Source of the DNA: Caballeronia sp. dw_19
GTDB taxonomy: Bacteria; Pseudomonadota; Gammaproteobacteria; Burkholderiales; Burkholderiaceae
DNA length: 64,000 nucleotides
Reading direction: 5' to 3'
NCBI RefSeq assembly: GCF_018449515.1
Contig: NZ_JAAVUQ010000016.1
Coordinates: 62,001 to 126,000 of the forward strand
How positions within the stretch are numbered: position 1 is the stretch's first letter; each line of letters starts with the position of its first letter. Shown here piece by piece: positions 1 through 8,482 of this stretch. The notes under the pieces are model-generated. The model was not told where the DNA came from and did no database searches. It saw only the letters and a list, made by a program, of their open reading frames with translations. The position numbers and the translations under genes are program-made.

Positions 1-182
1 AGCGACAGCGACGTCGCCCGAAGGCATCGCGTTTGCGAAGTCGAATCCGACGTTACGCGATGCCGTGCCTGGCACTGAATAAATTCATCGCGAACGGGAC
101 CTATGCGGCGATTGTCGCCAAATGGGATCTGCAATCGAGCGCGGTCAGGCAGGTGACGCTGAACGCAGTCCCGGCACGGTGA
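1..182 (+). pseudogene. C-terminal tail of ABC amino-acid substrate-binding protein, frameshifted
   Basis: This is the end of a family 3 solute-binding protein that starts left of the window. From base 2 the reading frame gives SPEGIAFAKSNPTLRDAV, a typical stretch of the last lobe. From base 69 the next frame continues with LNKFIANGTYAAIVAKWDL and stops at 180-182. The two halves join only if the frame shifts near 65-69, because the first frame otherwise hits a stop shortly afterwards. The gene therefore looks broken, or there is a one-base sequence error. The family is clear from the FIANGTYAAIVAKW-type ending. The ligand cannot be read from this piece. Confidence 0.6.
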
Positions 183-470
183 TCACATGCCTTCGACCAG
201 GATGCATCGATAATCCGAACCCACGAACCGGTGCATCGACGCATCCTGGTACACCGGGTCCTGGTACCACGCGCGGGCGGCATCGAATGAGGGGAATTCG
301 AGGATCAAAACGCCTTCCGCGTCTGGACCTTCGAGCACTTCATGACGGCCGTTGTAAGCGCGAAACGTCACGGGATGATTCGCGAAGACGGCTTGCGCTT
401 TTTCTTTGTAACGCACCAACTGATCGGCGTCGCGTGTTTTCTCGCGGATGAAAATGACGTAGGCGGGCAT
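183..470 (-). CDS. DUF1330 family protein
   Basis: A 95-residue protein starting MPAYVIFIREKTRD and containing LILEFPSFDAARAWYQDPVY. This is the signature of DUF1330, a small dimeric alpha/beta-barrel fold related to antibiotic-biosynthesis monooxygenases. The length is normal for the family. No biochemical role is established. It is transcribed divergently from the WYL-type regulator at 560, and the 90-bp gap holds repeated CTGTC boxes, so the regulator probably controls both. The stop abuts the broken gene to the left. No strong Shine-Dalgarno is visible ahead of the start. Confidence 0.85.
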   Translation of the reverse strand: MPAYVIFIREKTRDADQLVRYKEKAQAVFANHPVTFRAYNGRHEVLEGPDAEGVLILEFPSFDAARAWYQDPVYQDASMHRFVGSDYRCILVEGM

Positions 471-532
471 AGGGTCCCAGGGGAAATCGTTGGCGGCGCG
501 GGATGGCCGGGTGAAGTCATGGTACGTTTAGC

Positions 533-558
533 TCCTGTCAGATACTGTCAGGAGACAG
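533..558. promoter_or_regulatory. Putative operator of the WYL/YafY regulator
   Basis: CTGTCAG occurs twice in direct order (535-541 and 545-551). The second copy also forms an inverted repeat with GACAG (CTGTC 545-549, GACAG 554-558). The boxes overlap the Shine-Dalgarno sequence (AGGAG at 550-554) of the regulator gene that starts at 560. That position fits autorepression and control of the divergent DUF1330 gene. It is inferred from layout only. Confidence 0.45.
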
Positions 559-559
559 G

Positions 560-1255
560 GTGTCCCGAACCGCTCGTTTATTGACCTTGCTGGAGAGGCT
601 TCGCGCGAAGCGTGTGCCGGTGACTGCGTCCGAACTCGCGTCGGACCTGGCCGTGTCCGAGCGCACGCTGTATCGCGATATCGCGACGCTGATTGAACAG
701 GGCGCGCCGATACATGGCGAAGCCGGCATAGGGTACGTGCTCAGACCGGGGTTGTTCCTGCCGCCGCTGATGTTGAGCGAAGACGAGATCGACGCCGTGG
801 TGCTGGGCCTGCGGTATGTGGACCAGCGCGGCGATGATGTTTTGCGTAAGGCCGCCGCTCAGGCGCTGGCCAAGATTGATGCCGTATTGAACGCGTCGGG
901 CAAGGATGCAATGCGCGCCCCGACTGTTTTGTCCGGTCCTCCGGTGCCGGACTTTCCCGTCAATGCCGTGCCGCTCACTCGCCTGCGCGCGGCCATTCGT
1001 GGCCAGTGCAAACTGCGGATCGCTTATCTGGATGGGCAGGGCGAGCCGTCGGATCGTATCGTCTGGCCCGTCGCGCTGGGCTTCCTCGACAATGTCCGAA
1101 TTCTTGGCGCATGGTGCGAAAAGCGCCAGGATTTCCGTAGTTTTCGCACGGACAGGATCACGTCAGCCGATGAAACCGGCGAGCAGTATCCAGGGGCAAG
1201 GGCGGTGCTGTTGAGCCGGTACCGGACGCATCTGGCGAAGTCGACGCCTTGGTAG
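560..1255 (+). CDS. HTH/WYL-domain transcriptional regulator (YafY family)
   Basis: A 231-residue DNA-binding regulator. Residues 1-55 form a DeoR-like helix-turn-helix (SELASDLAVSERTLYRDIATL). The C-terminal half is a WYL ligand-sensing domain, with ILGAWCEKRQDFRSFRTDRI near the end. It starts at a GTG (560) preceded by AGGAG. Proteins of this type are usually local autorepressors that respond to an unknown small ligand. The repeated CTGTC boxes under the ribosome-binding site and the divergent DUF1330 gene suggest it controls itself and that neighbour. Confidence 0.85.
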   Translation: MSRTARLLTLLERLRAKRVPVTASELASDLAVSERTLYRDIATLIEQGAPIHGEAGIGYVLRPGLFLPPLMLSEDEIDAVVLGLRYVDQRGDDVLRKAAAQALAKIDAVLNASGKDAMRAPTVLSGPPVPDFPVNAVPLTRLRAAIRGQCKLRIAYLDGQGEPSDRIVWPVALGFLDNVRILGAWCEKRQDFRSFRTDRITSADETGEQYPGARAVLLSRYRTHLAKSTPW

Positions 1256-1473
1256 TCACGCTGTAATTCGCTTAAGCGTGGTCATTGTGCAGACCTTCGA
1301 CTACCTATCCCTCGCGATGATCGCTCGCACCACTTCATCCGCGCTTTGTGCAACCTGCACGCAAGTTACGGCCGGTGTTTAACAATCCTCTTAATTTGCA
1401 AATGCGGAGCCGGTTCACGCGTGTTATTTTTCTGGAAAACGCATTCCATAACCCTACCTCCAGGAGAACACCG

Positions 1474-2112
1474 ATGACCGCCTTAGCCGCCGTTGCCGCC
1501 ATACTTGCCGCGCTATTAATGGGCGCAATGAGCCCGGGTCCGAGCTTCGTGCTGGTCGCGCGCAACGCGATCGGCTTATCTCGCACGGACGGACTGGCGA
1601 CCGCACTCGGCATGGGCGTGGGCGGCGTTTTCTTCAGCGGCATTGCACTCGCCGGGCTTTATACGCTCCTGTCGGCGGTTGAATGGCTGTATGTCGGCTT
1701 GAAGGTTGCCGGGGGACTCTACCTGATCTATATCGCCTCGAAGATCTGGCGTGGGGCGTCCAGTCCGTTGGTCGTGGACGATGGGCGTGGCATGCAGAAC
1801 CATGATCCGCGTAAATCATTCTGGATCGGTCTCACTACGCAACTCAGCAACCCGAAGACCGCGATCTGGTACGGCAGTATCTTCGCAGCCTTGTTGCCGC
1901 AACATCCGCCGCTCTGGTGTTATCTCATCCTGCCTCCCATGATCTTCGCTATAGAAGCAGGGTGGTACACCGTCGTCGCCTTGTGTTTCTCCAGCCGCCG
2001 TCCGCGCGAGCTTTACTTGCGCGCCAAAAAATGGATCGATCATTTTGCTGCGGGCGCAATTACTGCGCTAGGCCTCCGATTGATTTTCACCGCGCATAAA
2101 GCGGGCATCTGA
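1474..2112 (+). CDS. LysE/RhtB family amino-acid exporter
   Basis: A 212-residue inner-membrane protein with about six hydrophobic segments. The N-terminus (MTALAAVAAILAALLMGAMSPGPSFV) carries the MSPGPS motif typical of LysE/RhtB exporters, and LSNPKTAIWYGSIFAALLP matches the second conserved half. The start at 1474 is chosen because CAGGAG lies at 1461-1466. Members export amino acids such as threonine, homoserine or lysine, but the substrate is not predictable here. It stands alone between two unrelated units. Confidence 0.85.
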   Translation: MTALAAVAAILAALLMGAMSPGPSFVLVARNAIGLSRTDGLATALGMGVGGVFFSGIALAGLYTLLSAVEWLYVGLKVAGGLYLIYIASKIWRGASSPLVVDDGRGMQNHDPRKSFWIGLTTQLSNPKTAIWYGSIFAALLPQHPPLWCYLILPPMIFAIEAGWYTVVALCFSSRRPRELYLRAKKWIDHFAAGAITALGLRLIFTAHKAGI

Positions 2113-2506
2113 CGGCTATGCAGCAACAGCTGCTGGCGGGCTCTCGTTAAGCGGGCCGAGTCTGGATGATCAGCCGCTGGAGACGAATAGCGATATCAGC
2201 GAGACCTGAGCTAAGTCGGCTCGGCGGTATAGACAGATCGACGGCTGTGGTTTATTACCGGTCCGTTGCTACCAAGCGCTATCAAAAGCTATCAAAAAAT
2301 CGCGGATAACACCAATATAATTGACCTGTAAGCTGGATTCTCCGCAGGTTTTCACCGTTATCCAGCAATACCTCCGCCTGCTGAAAAAAGCATCTTCTCT
2401 CATCCGGACCCTAAAAAAACGCTTGTATATACCGATTTTGTTGTCCTAGACTCGAGGCTATTCTCTTGTATAGACAAGACGAAAGCCAAAGCCAAAAGGA
2501 CGACCG
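2113..2506. promoter_or_regulatory. hutH upstream region with HutC-like operators
   Basis: This 394-bp gap holds no convincing gene. At 2465-2478 lies CTTGTATAGACAAG, a near-perfect inverted repeat of the form known for HutC (GntR family) operators, 29 bp before the hutH start. CTTGTATATACCGAT at 2422-2436 is a second related box. CGGTATAGACAG at 2224-2235 is a weaker third. The same GTATATACC core reappears ahead of the transporter operon near 8.1-8.25 kb. GCTATCAAAA is duplicated in tandem at 2278-2297. Confidence 0.6.
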
Positions 2507-4036
2507 ATGATCAAGCTCACCCCCGGCAAACTGACACTGCCCCAACTTCGCCGCATCGCGCGGGAACGCGTCCAGTTGACACTGGATCCGGCAAGTCACG
2601 CTGCCATCGACGCATGCGCGAAAGCGGTGGAAGACATCGCTGCGAAGGGTCTGCCGGCCTACGGGATCAACACGGGTTTCGGGCGGTTGGCGAACACCCA
2701 CATTCCCGCCGATCAGCTTGCACTGCTGCAACGCAATCTCGTGTTGTCGCATGCCGTAGGTGTGGGTGAACCAATGGCGCCGCCTGTCGTTCGCCTGCTG
2801 ATGGCGCTCAAACTGTCGAGCCTTGGACGCGGTCACTCGGGGATCAGGCGTGTTGTGATGGACGCCATGATCACGTTATTCAATGCGGATATCCTGCCGG
2901 TTATTCCGGTGAAAGGTTCTGTCGGCGCATCGGGCGACCTCGCACCGCTCGCGCATATGTCGGGCGTTTTGCTGGGTATTGGCGAGGTGTTTATCGAGGG
3001 CAAGCAGGCTCCTGCACTCGATGGACTGAAAGCCGCCGGTCTTGAACCGCTCACTCTGCAGGCTAAGGAAGGGCTCGCGCTGCTTAACGGCACGCAGGCT
3101 TCCACGGCGCTCGCGTTGTACAACATGTTCGCGATCGAAGACCTGTACCGCACGGGGCTGGTGTCGGGCGCGTTAGCGGTCGATGCCGCTGAAGGTTCGG
3201 TGAAACCCTTCGATGCACGCATTCATTCACTGCGCGGTCACGCCGGACAGATCGATGCGGCGGCGGCGTATCGTGTGTTGCTCGAAGGCTCCGGTATCAA
3301 CATTTCACATGCGGATTGCGACAAGGTGCAAGACCCGTATAGCCTGCGTTGCCAGCCTCAAGTCATGGGCGCGTGCCTCGACCAGTTGCGCCATGCAGCC
3401 GATGTATTGTTGATCGAAGCGAATGCTGTATCGGACAATCCGCTGATCTTCCCGGACACTGGTGAAGTACTGTCGGGCGGCAATTTCCACGCGGAACCCG
3501 TTGCGTTCGCCGCCGATAACCTCGCCATTGCCGCTGCGGAAATTGGTGCGTTGGCGGAGCGCCGGATCGCGTTGCTGATCGATGCGACGCTCTCCGGTTT
3601 GCCGCCGTTTCTCGTGCGCGATGGCGGCGTGAATTCGGGTTTTATGATCGCGCATGTGACGGCGGCGGCGCTGGCGTCGGAGAACAAGACCTACGCGCAT
3701 CCGGCATCGGTTGACTCATTGCCGACATCGGCAAATCAGGAAGATCACGTCTCCATGGCGACGTTTGCCGCCCGCAAGCTTGGATATATTGCGGAGAACG
3801 TGGCGCATATCCTCGCCATCGAGTTGCTCGCGGCGGCGCAAGGCGTGGATCTGCGCGCGCCGCATCAAACCAGCCCGCGCCTGCAGCCGGTCATGAAATC
3901 GATTCGTTCGGAGGTCGAACATTATGCGCTCGATCACTACTTTGCACCGGACATAGTGGCCGTGGCGAAGCAGGTAACGAGCGGAACGATTGCCGCATTC
4001 TGCCCGCTGCATTTTGCATCGGAAGGGGTGGCTTGA
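2507..4036 (+). CDS. hutH: Histidine ammonia-lyase
   Basis: Converts L-histidine to urocanate and ammonia in the cytoplasm, the first step of histidine use. The protein has 509 residues, the usual length. The self-cyclising Ala-Ser-Gly triad that forms the MIO cofactor is at residues 141-143 ([14 protein letters not shown]). The histidine-specific [13 protein letters not shown] segment, [15 protein letters not shown] and [12 protein letters not shown] are intact. The start has AAAGGA upstream. It is a lone gene with no hutU, hutI or hutG beside it, so it may be a second copy or depend on distant genes. Related lyases act on histidine derivatives such as ergothioneine, but the motifs here favour histidine. 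Boxes upstream predict HutC control. Confidence 0.92.
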   Translation: MIKLTPGKLTLPQLRRIARERVQLTLDPASHAAIDACAKAVEDIAAKGLPAYGINTGFGRLANTHIPADQLALLQRNLVLSHAVGVGEPMAPPVVRLLMALKLSSLGRGHSGIRRVVMDAMITLFNADILPVIPVKGSVGASGDLAPLAHMSGVLLGIGEVFIEGKQAPALDGLKAAGLEPLTLQAKEGLALLNGTQASTALALYNMFAIEDLYRTGLVSGALAVDAAEGSVKPFDARIHSLRGHAGQIDAAAAYRVLLEGSGINISHADCDKVQDPYSLRCQPQVMGACLDQLRHAADVLLIEANAVSDNPLIFPDTGEVLSGGNFHAEPVAFAADNLAIAAAEIGALAERRIALLIDATLSGLPPFLVRDGGVNSGFMIAHVTAAALASENKTYAHPASVDSLPTSANQEDHVSMATFAARKLGYIAENVAHILAIELLAAAQGVDLRAPHQTSPRLQPVMKSIRSEVEHYALDHYFAPDIVAVAKQVTSGTIAAFCPLHFASEGVA

Positions 4037-4072
4037 ACTTAAAAGCTTAAGCGCGTGCGACGGCAGCGGCGA

Positions 4073-4834
4073 TCAACTCTGCCGCTGCATGTTGTCGGCG
4101 CTGAACCTGCACCCCAGCCGATACCGCGTGCCCGGATGCACGAAGCGCGCGAACGTCACCGCTATGTTGTTCGCCCAGGTCCGCCGCACGAGTGTGAGGC
4201 ACGGCTGGTCCGGACCGATCTCAAGCAGTTTCGCATCTGCGCGTGAGGGCAGCACTGCGTCAACCACGTGCTCGACCTCGTGCGCCGGCACGGTATTGAA
4301 CAGATACTCCGAGGGCCGTACCGTCGCGAAATCCTGTTCGAGAAAAAGCGGCGCGACGTCTGGGTTCACGTACCGATCTTCAAGTTGAACCGGCACGCCG
4401 TTCTCGCGATGCACGCACACCACATGAAATACCGACGCGCCCGGCGCGAGTCCGAGTGCCGCCGATACATCACTGGCCGCCGCCTCGCGTGCGGCGTGCA
4501 CGATCGTATAACCGTACTCGTGTCCGCGAGCGCGAATTTCATCGCCTATGTGCGCGATCATCAGCAGCGTCGACTGCGGTTTTTCTTCCGCTATAAACGT
4601 CCCCACGCCTGAGAAGCGCGTCAGCACGCCTTGCTCCGTGAGTTCGCGCAACGCGCGGTTGATCGTCATGCGCGACACGCCCAGCTCGCCGACCAGCGTC
4701 ATCTCCGACGGAATCCGGTCGCCGGGCCGCCATTCGCCGGAGAGGATGCGCGTGCGGATATGTTCCTTCACACGCTCGTAGCGCGCGAGCGGTGCGGTGG
4801 CGGATGCCGGATTTGAAAGGCTGGTTGTATTCAT
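4073..4834 (-). CDS. hutC: GntR/HutC family regulator, histidine utilization repressor
   Basis: A 253-residue regulator. Residues 15-80 form the GntR winged helix (RILSGEWRPGDRIPSEMTLV, SRMTINRALREL). The rest is a UTRA ligand domain with QLEDRYVNPDVAPLF and TLVRRTWANN, both typical of HutC, which releases DNA on binding urocanate. It is the last gene of a five-gene operon behind the histidine-type ABC transporter and converges on hutH 36 bp away. Predicted operators occur ahead of hutH and ahead of the transporter operon. GAGCGAG precedes the start. Confidence 0.88.
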   Translation of the reverse strand: MNTTSLSNPASATAPLARYERVKEHIRTRILSGEWRPGDRIPSEMTLVGELGVSRMTINRALRELTEQGVLTRFSGVGTFIAEEKPQSTLLMIAHIGDEIRARGHEYGYTIVHAAREAAASDVSAALGLAPGASVFHVVCVHRENGVPVQLEDRYVNPDVAPLFLEQDFATVRPSEYLFNTVPAHEVEHVVDAVLPSRADAKLLEIGPDQPCLTLVRRTWANNIAVTFARFVHPGTRYRLGCRFSADNMQRQS

Positions 4835-4912
4835 GTCTCGCTCAGGTATGGCTCAGTTTTATATGGCTCAGTTTTCGCTCAGGTTTCGCTCAGGTTTCGT
4901 TATATCCCGCTG
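4835..4912. repeat. Degenerate 11-15 bp tandem repeat ahead of hutC
   Basis: Between the transporter ATPase and hutC, the unit GCTCAGGTTTC/GCTCAGTTTT recurs about five times. ATGGCTCAGTTTT appears twice with a 15-bp period and CGCTCAGGTTT twice with an 11-bp period. On the coding (minus) strand each unit contributes a TGAG, so the ATPase stop codon is one of several in a row. It is probably slipped-strand expansion at the gene junction. Confidence 0.6.
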
Positions 4913-5777
4913 GTTCGGTACTCACGTGAACCGCACTCGCCGATGGTTCTTCACGTCGCGCCCAGAACGCGTTCCGGTCGAGATAGTTCTGCAGAAACTG
5001 TTTAAGCCTCGGTTGCCGCGCGTTGTGAAACACGTCCTCGGGCGATCCTTGCGCCTCGATTTTGCCATGATCGATGAAGACGACGGTATCGGCGACCTGC
5101 GCGGCGAAGCCCATTTCATGCGTGACGATCACCATCGTCATACCGTCGTTCGCGAGGTTCTTCATCACTTGCAGCACTTCGCCGACCAGCTCGGGATCAA
5201 GTGCGGAGGTGGGTTCGTCGAACAGCATGATGTGCGGCTCCATTGCCAGCGCGCGGGCAATCGCCACACGTTGCTGCTGCCCGCCGGAGAGCCGTGCCGG
5301 ATGATTGTCCGCGCGGTCGGCGAGACCGACCTTGTCGAGCATGGCCAGTGCCCGCTTGCGAGCCTCGGCCTTGGGCAGCTTGCGTACGCGCACCAGCGCC
5401 TCGGCCACGTTTTCAACGGCCGTCATATGAGGCCATAGGTTGAACTGCTGGAACACCATGCCCACGTTGCGCCGCACGCGGTTGATCTCGGCTTGCGGCG
5501 CCCGCACGCGCTGGCCGTTTCGATCGGTGACATAACCGATCAATTCGCCTTCGATATAGATCTCGCCTTCGCTGTATTCCTCGAGGAACGCAAGCGAACG
5601 CAGCAGGGTGCTTTTCCCCGAACCCGACGGTCCGATGATGCAGGTCACCTCCGACTTGCGCACGGCGAGCGAGACGTCGTCGAGCACTTTCAGTGCACCG
5701 AAATGCTTGCCGACATGCCGTGCATCGACAAGATATTCGGCGGGCGGTAGCGTGTTGCCAGAATTCGGTTTCTTCAT
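4890..5777 (-). CDS. Polar amino-acid ABC transporter ATP-binding protein (HisP/GlnQ type)
   Basis: A 295-residue cytoplasmic ATPase that powers the importer encoded upstream. Walker A is GPSGSGKST, the Q-loop segment is [12 protein letters not shown], the signature is [15 protein letters not shown], and Walker B is [14 protein letters not shown] followed by the switch histidine in VIVTHEMGF. The C-terminal tail of about 30 residues ([18 protein letters not shown]) is longer than usual. The gene follows the permeases by 50 bp and precedes hutC. The start region is duplicated (14 bp, 5767-5794). Only the inner ATG at 5777 gives the full frame, and the outer copy reads MKKPS and stops. Confidence 0.92.
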   Translation of the reverse strand: MKKPNSGNTLPPAEYLVDARHVGKHFGALKVLDDVSLAVRKSEVTCIIGPSGSGKSTLLRSLAFLEEYSEGEIYIEGELIGYVTDRNGQRVRAPQAEINRVRRNVGMVFQQFNLWPHMTAVENVAEALVRVRKLPKAEARKRALAMLDKVGLADRADNHPARLSGGQQQRVAIARALAMEPHIMLFDEPTSALDPELVGEVLQVMKNLANDGMTMVIVTHEMGFAAQVADTVVFIDHGKIEAQGSPEDVFHNARQPRLKQFLQNYLDRNAFWARREEPSASAVHVSTEPAGYNET

Positions 5778-5794
5778 GACGGTTTCTTCATGAT
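5767..5794. repeat. 14-bp tandem duplication over a start codon
   Basis: CGGTTTCTTCATGA occurs twice back to back (5767-5780 and 5781-5794). On the minus strand this gives two ATGAAGAAACCG starts. The upstream one is out of frame and makes a five-residue peptide. Confidence 0.85.
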
Positions 5795-5827
5795 TCAGCG
5801 CTCAGTTTGATGGGGGCCAACGCGCGT

Positions 5828-6496
5828 TCACCGCGTAAGGAAGCGGCCTACGCGGATCTCGACCCACTGTCCGGCTCGCGACGCCACTTCCACGAGCACG
5901 AGATAACACACGCACAGTGCGAGCAAGGTTTCGACGAACGCAAACCGTTCCGAGCCGATACCGGTCAGCACGAATGTCAGCTCCGGCACGGTGACGACCG
6001 ACAGCACCGCGGTTTCCTTGCTCAGCACAATGATCAGGTTGGTCAGCGCCGGCACGATGATGACCAGCATCTGCGGCAACTGTACGCGCATGATGACTTG
6101 CAGCCGCGTAAAACCCAGGCATTCGGCGGCTTCTATGTGACCGCGCGGCACCGACGTAAAACCGGAGCGGAATGCTTCCGCGAAATACGCACTGCCATAA
6201 AGTCCGAGTCCGACAATACCGGCTGTCAGCGGTTCAAGCGAAAGCCCAAGCGAAGGCCCGCCGTAATACAGCACGAAAAGCTGCACGAGAAACGGCGTTC
6301 CCCGGAACACCTCTATGTAAGCACGCAAGAATCCGCGCACCCATTTGCCGCAGAAGATCTGCAGCAAGGCGATGGCGAAACCGATCGCCATGCCGATCAT
6401 CACGCCGCCAATCCACACGGCGATGGTCGTCGCGAACCCTTCGGCGAGGGCGGGAAGGGAGTCGGTCAGGACCGCGGAATCGAATTGAATGGCCAT
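5828..6496 (-). CDS. Polar amino-acid ABC transporter permease
   Basis: A 222-residue HisM/GlnP-type inner-membrane permease. The conserved segment EVFRGTPFLVQLFVLYY and the EAA loop (FRSGFTSVPRGHIEAAECLG) that docks on the ATPase are both present. The start MAIQFDSAV at 6496 is chosen because it lies 4 bp after the stop of the upstream permease. Longer readings would overlap that gene and begin with unlikely residues. It probably pairs as a heterodimer with the product of the gene at 6501-7151. Confidence 0.9.
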   Translation of the reverse strand: MAIQFDSAVLTDSLPALAEGFATTIAVWIGGVMIGMAIGFAIALLQIFCGKWVRGFLRAYIEVFRGTPFLVQLFVLYYGGPSLGLSLEPLTAGIVGLGLYGSAYFAEAFRSGFTSVPRGHIEAAECLGFTRLQVIMRVQLPQMLVIIVPALTNLIIVLSKETAVLSVVTVPELTFVLTGIGSERFAFVETLLALCVCYLVLVEVASRAGQWVEIRVGRFLTR

Positions 6497-6500
6497 GTGC

Positions 6501-7151
6501 TTATGCCCGTTCCATGCGGCGTTCTGCGCGATGTCCGGCCAGCGACAACGTCCCGTTGATGACCAGGTACACCAGCCCGGCGGCAACATACGCCTCCAGC
6601 GGCCGGTACGTGCTTGCGGCAATGTTCTGCGCGGTGCGCGTGATATCGGCGACACCTACGACTGAAATCAGCGACGACGATTTCACCAGCATGACCATCT
6701 CATTGACGAGCGAGGGCATTGTCGTGCGCAGCGCCTGAGGCACCTGGATACGCAGCACGGCATGCAGCCGCGATAAACCGAGCAACTGCGCCGCTTCGAG
6801 TTGCCCATGCGGAATGCCGATGAATCCCCCCCGCAGGATCTCGGCGAGATAAGCGGCTTCGCACAGCGACACGGCGGCAGCGGCGGCCACGAGCGGCGGC
6901 ACGTTGATGCCGATGAAGGGCAGGAAATAGTAGGTCAGCAGAAGCTGCACGAGCAGCGGCACGCCGCGGAAAAAGCCGACATACGCGCCGCCCAGCTTCG
7001 AGACGAAGCGGTTCTTCGAGAGCCGGGCGCTGCACACGGCGATAGCGACAACGAAGCCGACCACCAGCCCGACGAGCGAAATCAGGACCGTGGCTTGCGC
7101 GGCCTTGATCAGATAGGGAAGGGCATCGAGCAACGCGTGAAGGCTGAACAT
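6501..7151 (-). CDS. Polar amino-acid ABC transporter permease
   Basis: A 216-residue HisQ-type inner-membrane permease with four to five hydrophobic segments, GFFRGVPLLVQLLLTYY, and the EAA loop LRGGFIGIPHGQLEAAQLLG. The start MFSLHALLDALP at 7151 is preferred. A start seven codons earlier would begin inside the hairpin at 7169-7190. It lies between the binding-protein gene and the second permease in one minus-strand operon with the ATPase and hutC. Confidence 0.88.
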   Translation of the reverse strand: MFSLHALLDALPYLIKAAQATVLISLVGLVVGFVVAIAVCSARLSKNRFVSKLGGAYVGFFRGVPLLVQLLLTYYFLPFIGINVPPLVAAAAAVSLCEAAYLAEILRGGFIGIPHGQLEAAQLLGLSRLHAVLRIQVPQALRTTMPSLVNEMVMLVKSSSLISVVGVADITRTAQNIAASTYRPLEAYVAAGLVYLVINGTLSLAGHRAERRMERA

Positions 7152-7168
7152 GGGCTGTCCGGCAAGGA

Positions 7169-7190
7169 GCAAGGCGCTAAAGCGCCTTGC
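7169..7190. other. Intercistronic stem-loop between binding protein and permease genes
   Basis: GCAAGGCGC (7169-7177) and GCGCCTTGC (7182-7190) are perfect complements around a four-base loop. No T-run follows, so it is unlikely to be a simple terminator. In periplasmic-permease operons such hairpins protect the upstream binding-protein message and lower expression of the membrane genes. That role is inferred here. Confidence 0.6.
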
Positions 7191-7220
7191 AGGGCATCAA
7201 TGGATTGCTGATTCAGCAAT

Positions 7221-8048
7221 TCAATAATTAGGCGAAGGCATGGTGGTGGGCGTGTCCATGACTACGCCGAACCACTTCTCCTGCAGCGCCGCAAGACGGC
7301 CATCACCGTGCATCTTGACGATCGCCTGATTGATCGCGTCGAGAAGCGGCTTGCTGTCCGCGTCCTTGCGGCCGAGATAAGCGAAATACACCTTCGTGCC
7401 GAACGGAGGTTGAACGACCGCGAAGGTGTCCGGACGCTGACGCGCCACATAAGCGATGTTCGGCAGCGAATTACCCACGGCGACAATCCGGCCGGCGGCG
7501 AGGTCCGCATAGGCCTGGTTGTTGTCGATGTATTCACGCACGCTCGTCTTGCCCGGCAGCGTGGCAACGTACTGCTTCAACTGATCGAGCTGCGCCGAAC
7601 CCTTGCCGCCGCCGACTGCCTTGCCGGCGACGTCTGCGTTCGTCTTGATGCTGGTGTCGCTGGCGCGTTTGAGCAACGCAACCGTGCCGTCGGCAATCGG
7701 CAGGGTGAACTCATAACGCTCCATGCGCGCCTTGGTGATCGTCACCGGGCCGCTGACAATATCGAATTTGCCGGCTTCGAGGCCCGGCAGCACGCTTGGC
7801 CACGGCAGGTCGATGGAGCGTACTTTCACACCCAGTTCCTTCGACAACTCGGCGAAGAAGTCCTTATTAAAGCCTTGTTGCTGACCGTTTTCCAGGAAGT
7901 CGAACGGTGCGAACTGCATTTCGGTTCCGACTACCAGTTCGCCGGCCTTCTTGACCTTCGCCAACTGGTCTTCCGCATGCGCCGAAACCGCTGTCGCGAC
8001 CAGTGCGGCCACGAGCAGACGACCCTTCCACTTCGAGAAAAAATTCAT
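7221..8048 (-). CDS. Periplasmic amino-acid-binding protein of the histidine-type transporter
   Basis: A 275-residue family 3 binding protein with a cleavable signal peptide (MNFFSKWKGRLLVAALVATA, cleavage after VSAHA). The body has VVGTEMQFAPFDFLENGQQQ, LPWPSVLPGLEAGKFDIVSG and an ending LQEKWFGVVM, as in histidine/glutamine/arginine binders. The start at 8048 has GGGGAG upstream. It is the first gene of the operon with two permeases, the ATPase and hutC. HutC-like boxes lie 83-200 bp upstream, so histidine or a related imidazole compound is the likely ligand. That is inferred from context. Confidence 0.88.
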   Translation of the reverse strand: MNFFSKWKGRLLVAALVATAVSAHAEDQLAKVKKAGELVVGTEMQFAPFDFLENGQQQGFNKDFFAELSKELGVKVRSIDLPWPSVLPGLEAGKFDIVSGPVTITKARMERYEFTLPIADGTVALLKRASDTSIKTNADVAGKAVGGGKGSAQLDQLKQYVATLPGKTSVREYIDNNQAYADLAAGRIVAVGNSLPNIAYVARQRPDTFAVVQPPFGTKVYFAYLGRKDADSKPLLDAINQAIVKMHGDGRLAALQEKWFGVVMDTPTTMPSPNY

Positions 8049-8128
8049 TGTTGAACTCCCCTGATTAAAAGTGCACCCGGCTTGGGCAAAGGTGCGAACC
8101 GGTGCGTCGGCCTGCATGTAGTGCGAGT

Positions 8129-8140
8129 CAGTATATACCG
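8129..8140. promoter_or_regulatory. HutC-like operator 1 of the divergent promoter region
   Basis: CAGTATATACCG, sharing the TATATACCG core with the box ahead of hutH (2422-2436). It lies 81 bp upstream of the binding-protein start on the minus strand. A copy in opposite orientation lies at 8239-8250. Confidence 0.5.
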
Positions 8141-8238
8141 TCAATTGGCATTGCCAAGCGCGTCAAAAATACTTCTCACCGCACCATTTCAAGGCTTACG
8201 GACTTCGCGAAAACGCCGGGTTGCATTTGGCTAATTGG

Positions 8239-8250
8239 CGGTATATACAG
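8239..8250. promoter_or_regulatory. HutC-like operator 2 of the divergent promoter region
   Basis: CGGTATATACAG, the reverse-complement form of the box at 8129. CGGTATAGACGG at 8448-8459, just ahead of the oxygenase gene at 8483, is a weaker third copy. Together they place both divergent operons under the predicted regulator. No other feature is seen in 8049-8482. Confidence 0.5.
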
Positions 8251-8482
8251 ACACTTGATCTGGTTTCCCGCAGGCACTCATGGCTTACCCGCAGACGCTT
8301 GCGGCCAAGTCGGGGCAGCGCGGCGCCGGTCATGACGGGTCGCGCGCAGACATTGCATGGTGGCGCGCGGCAGCACGGTTTTTGAGTTGGCGGCGCATCT
8401 TGCGCTGGTTTGACGTGATGCCCGTCGCAACGTGCGGAGGCCTGCACGGTATAGACGGCGATGAAACTTCGGAGCAACCTGG

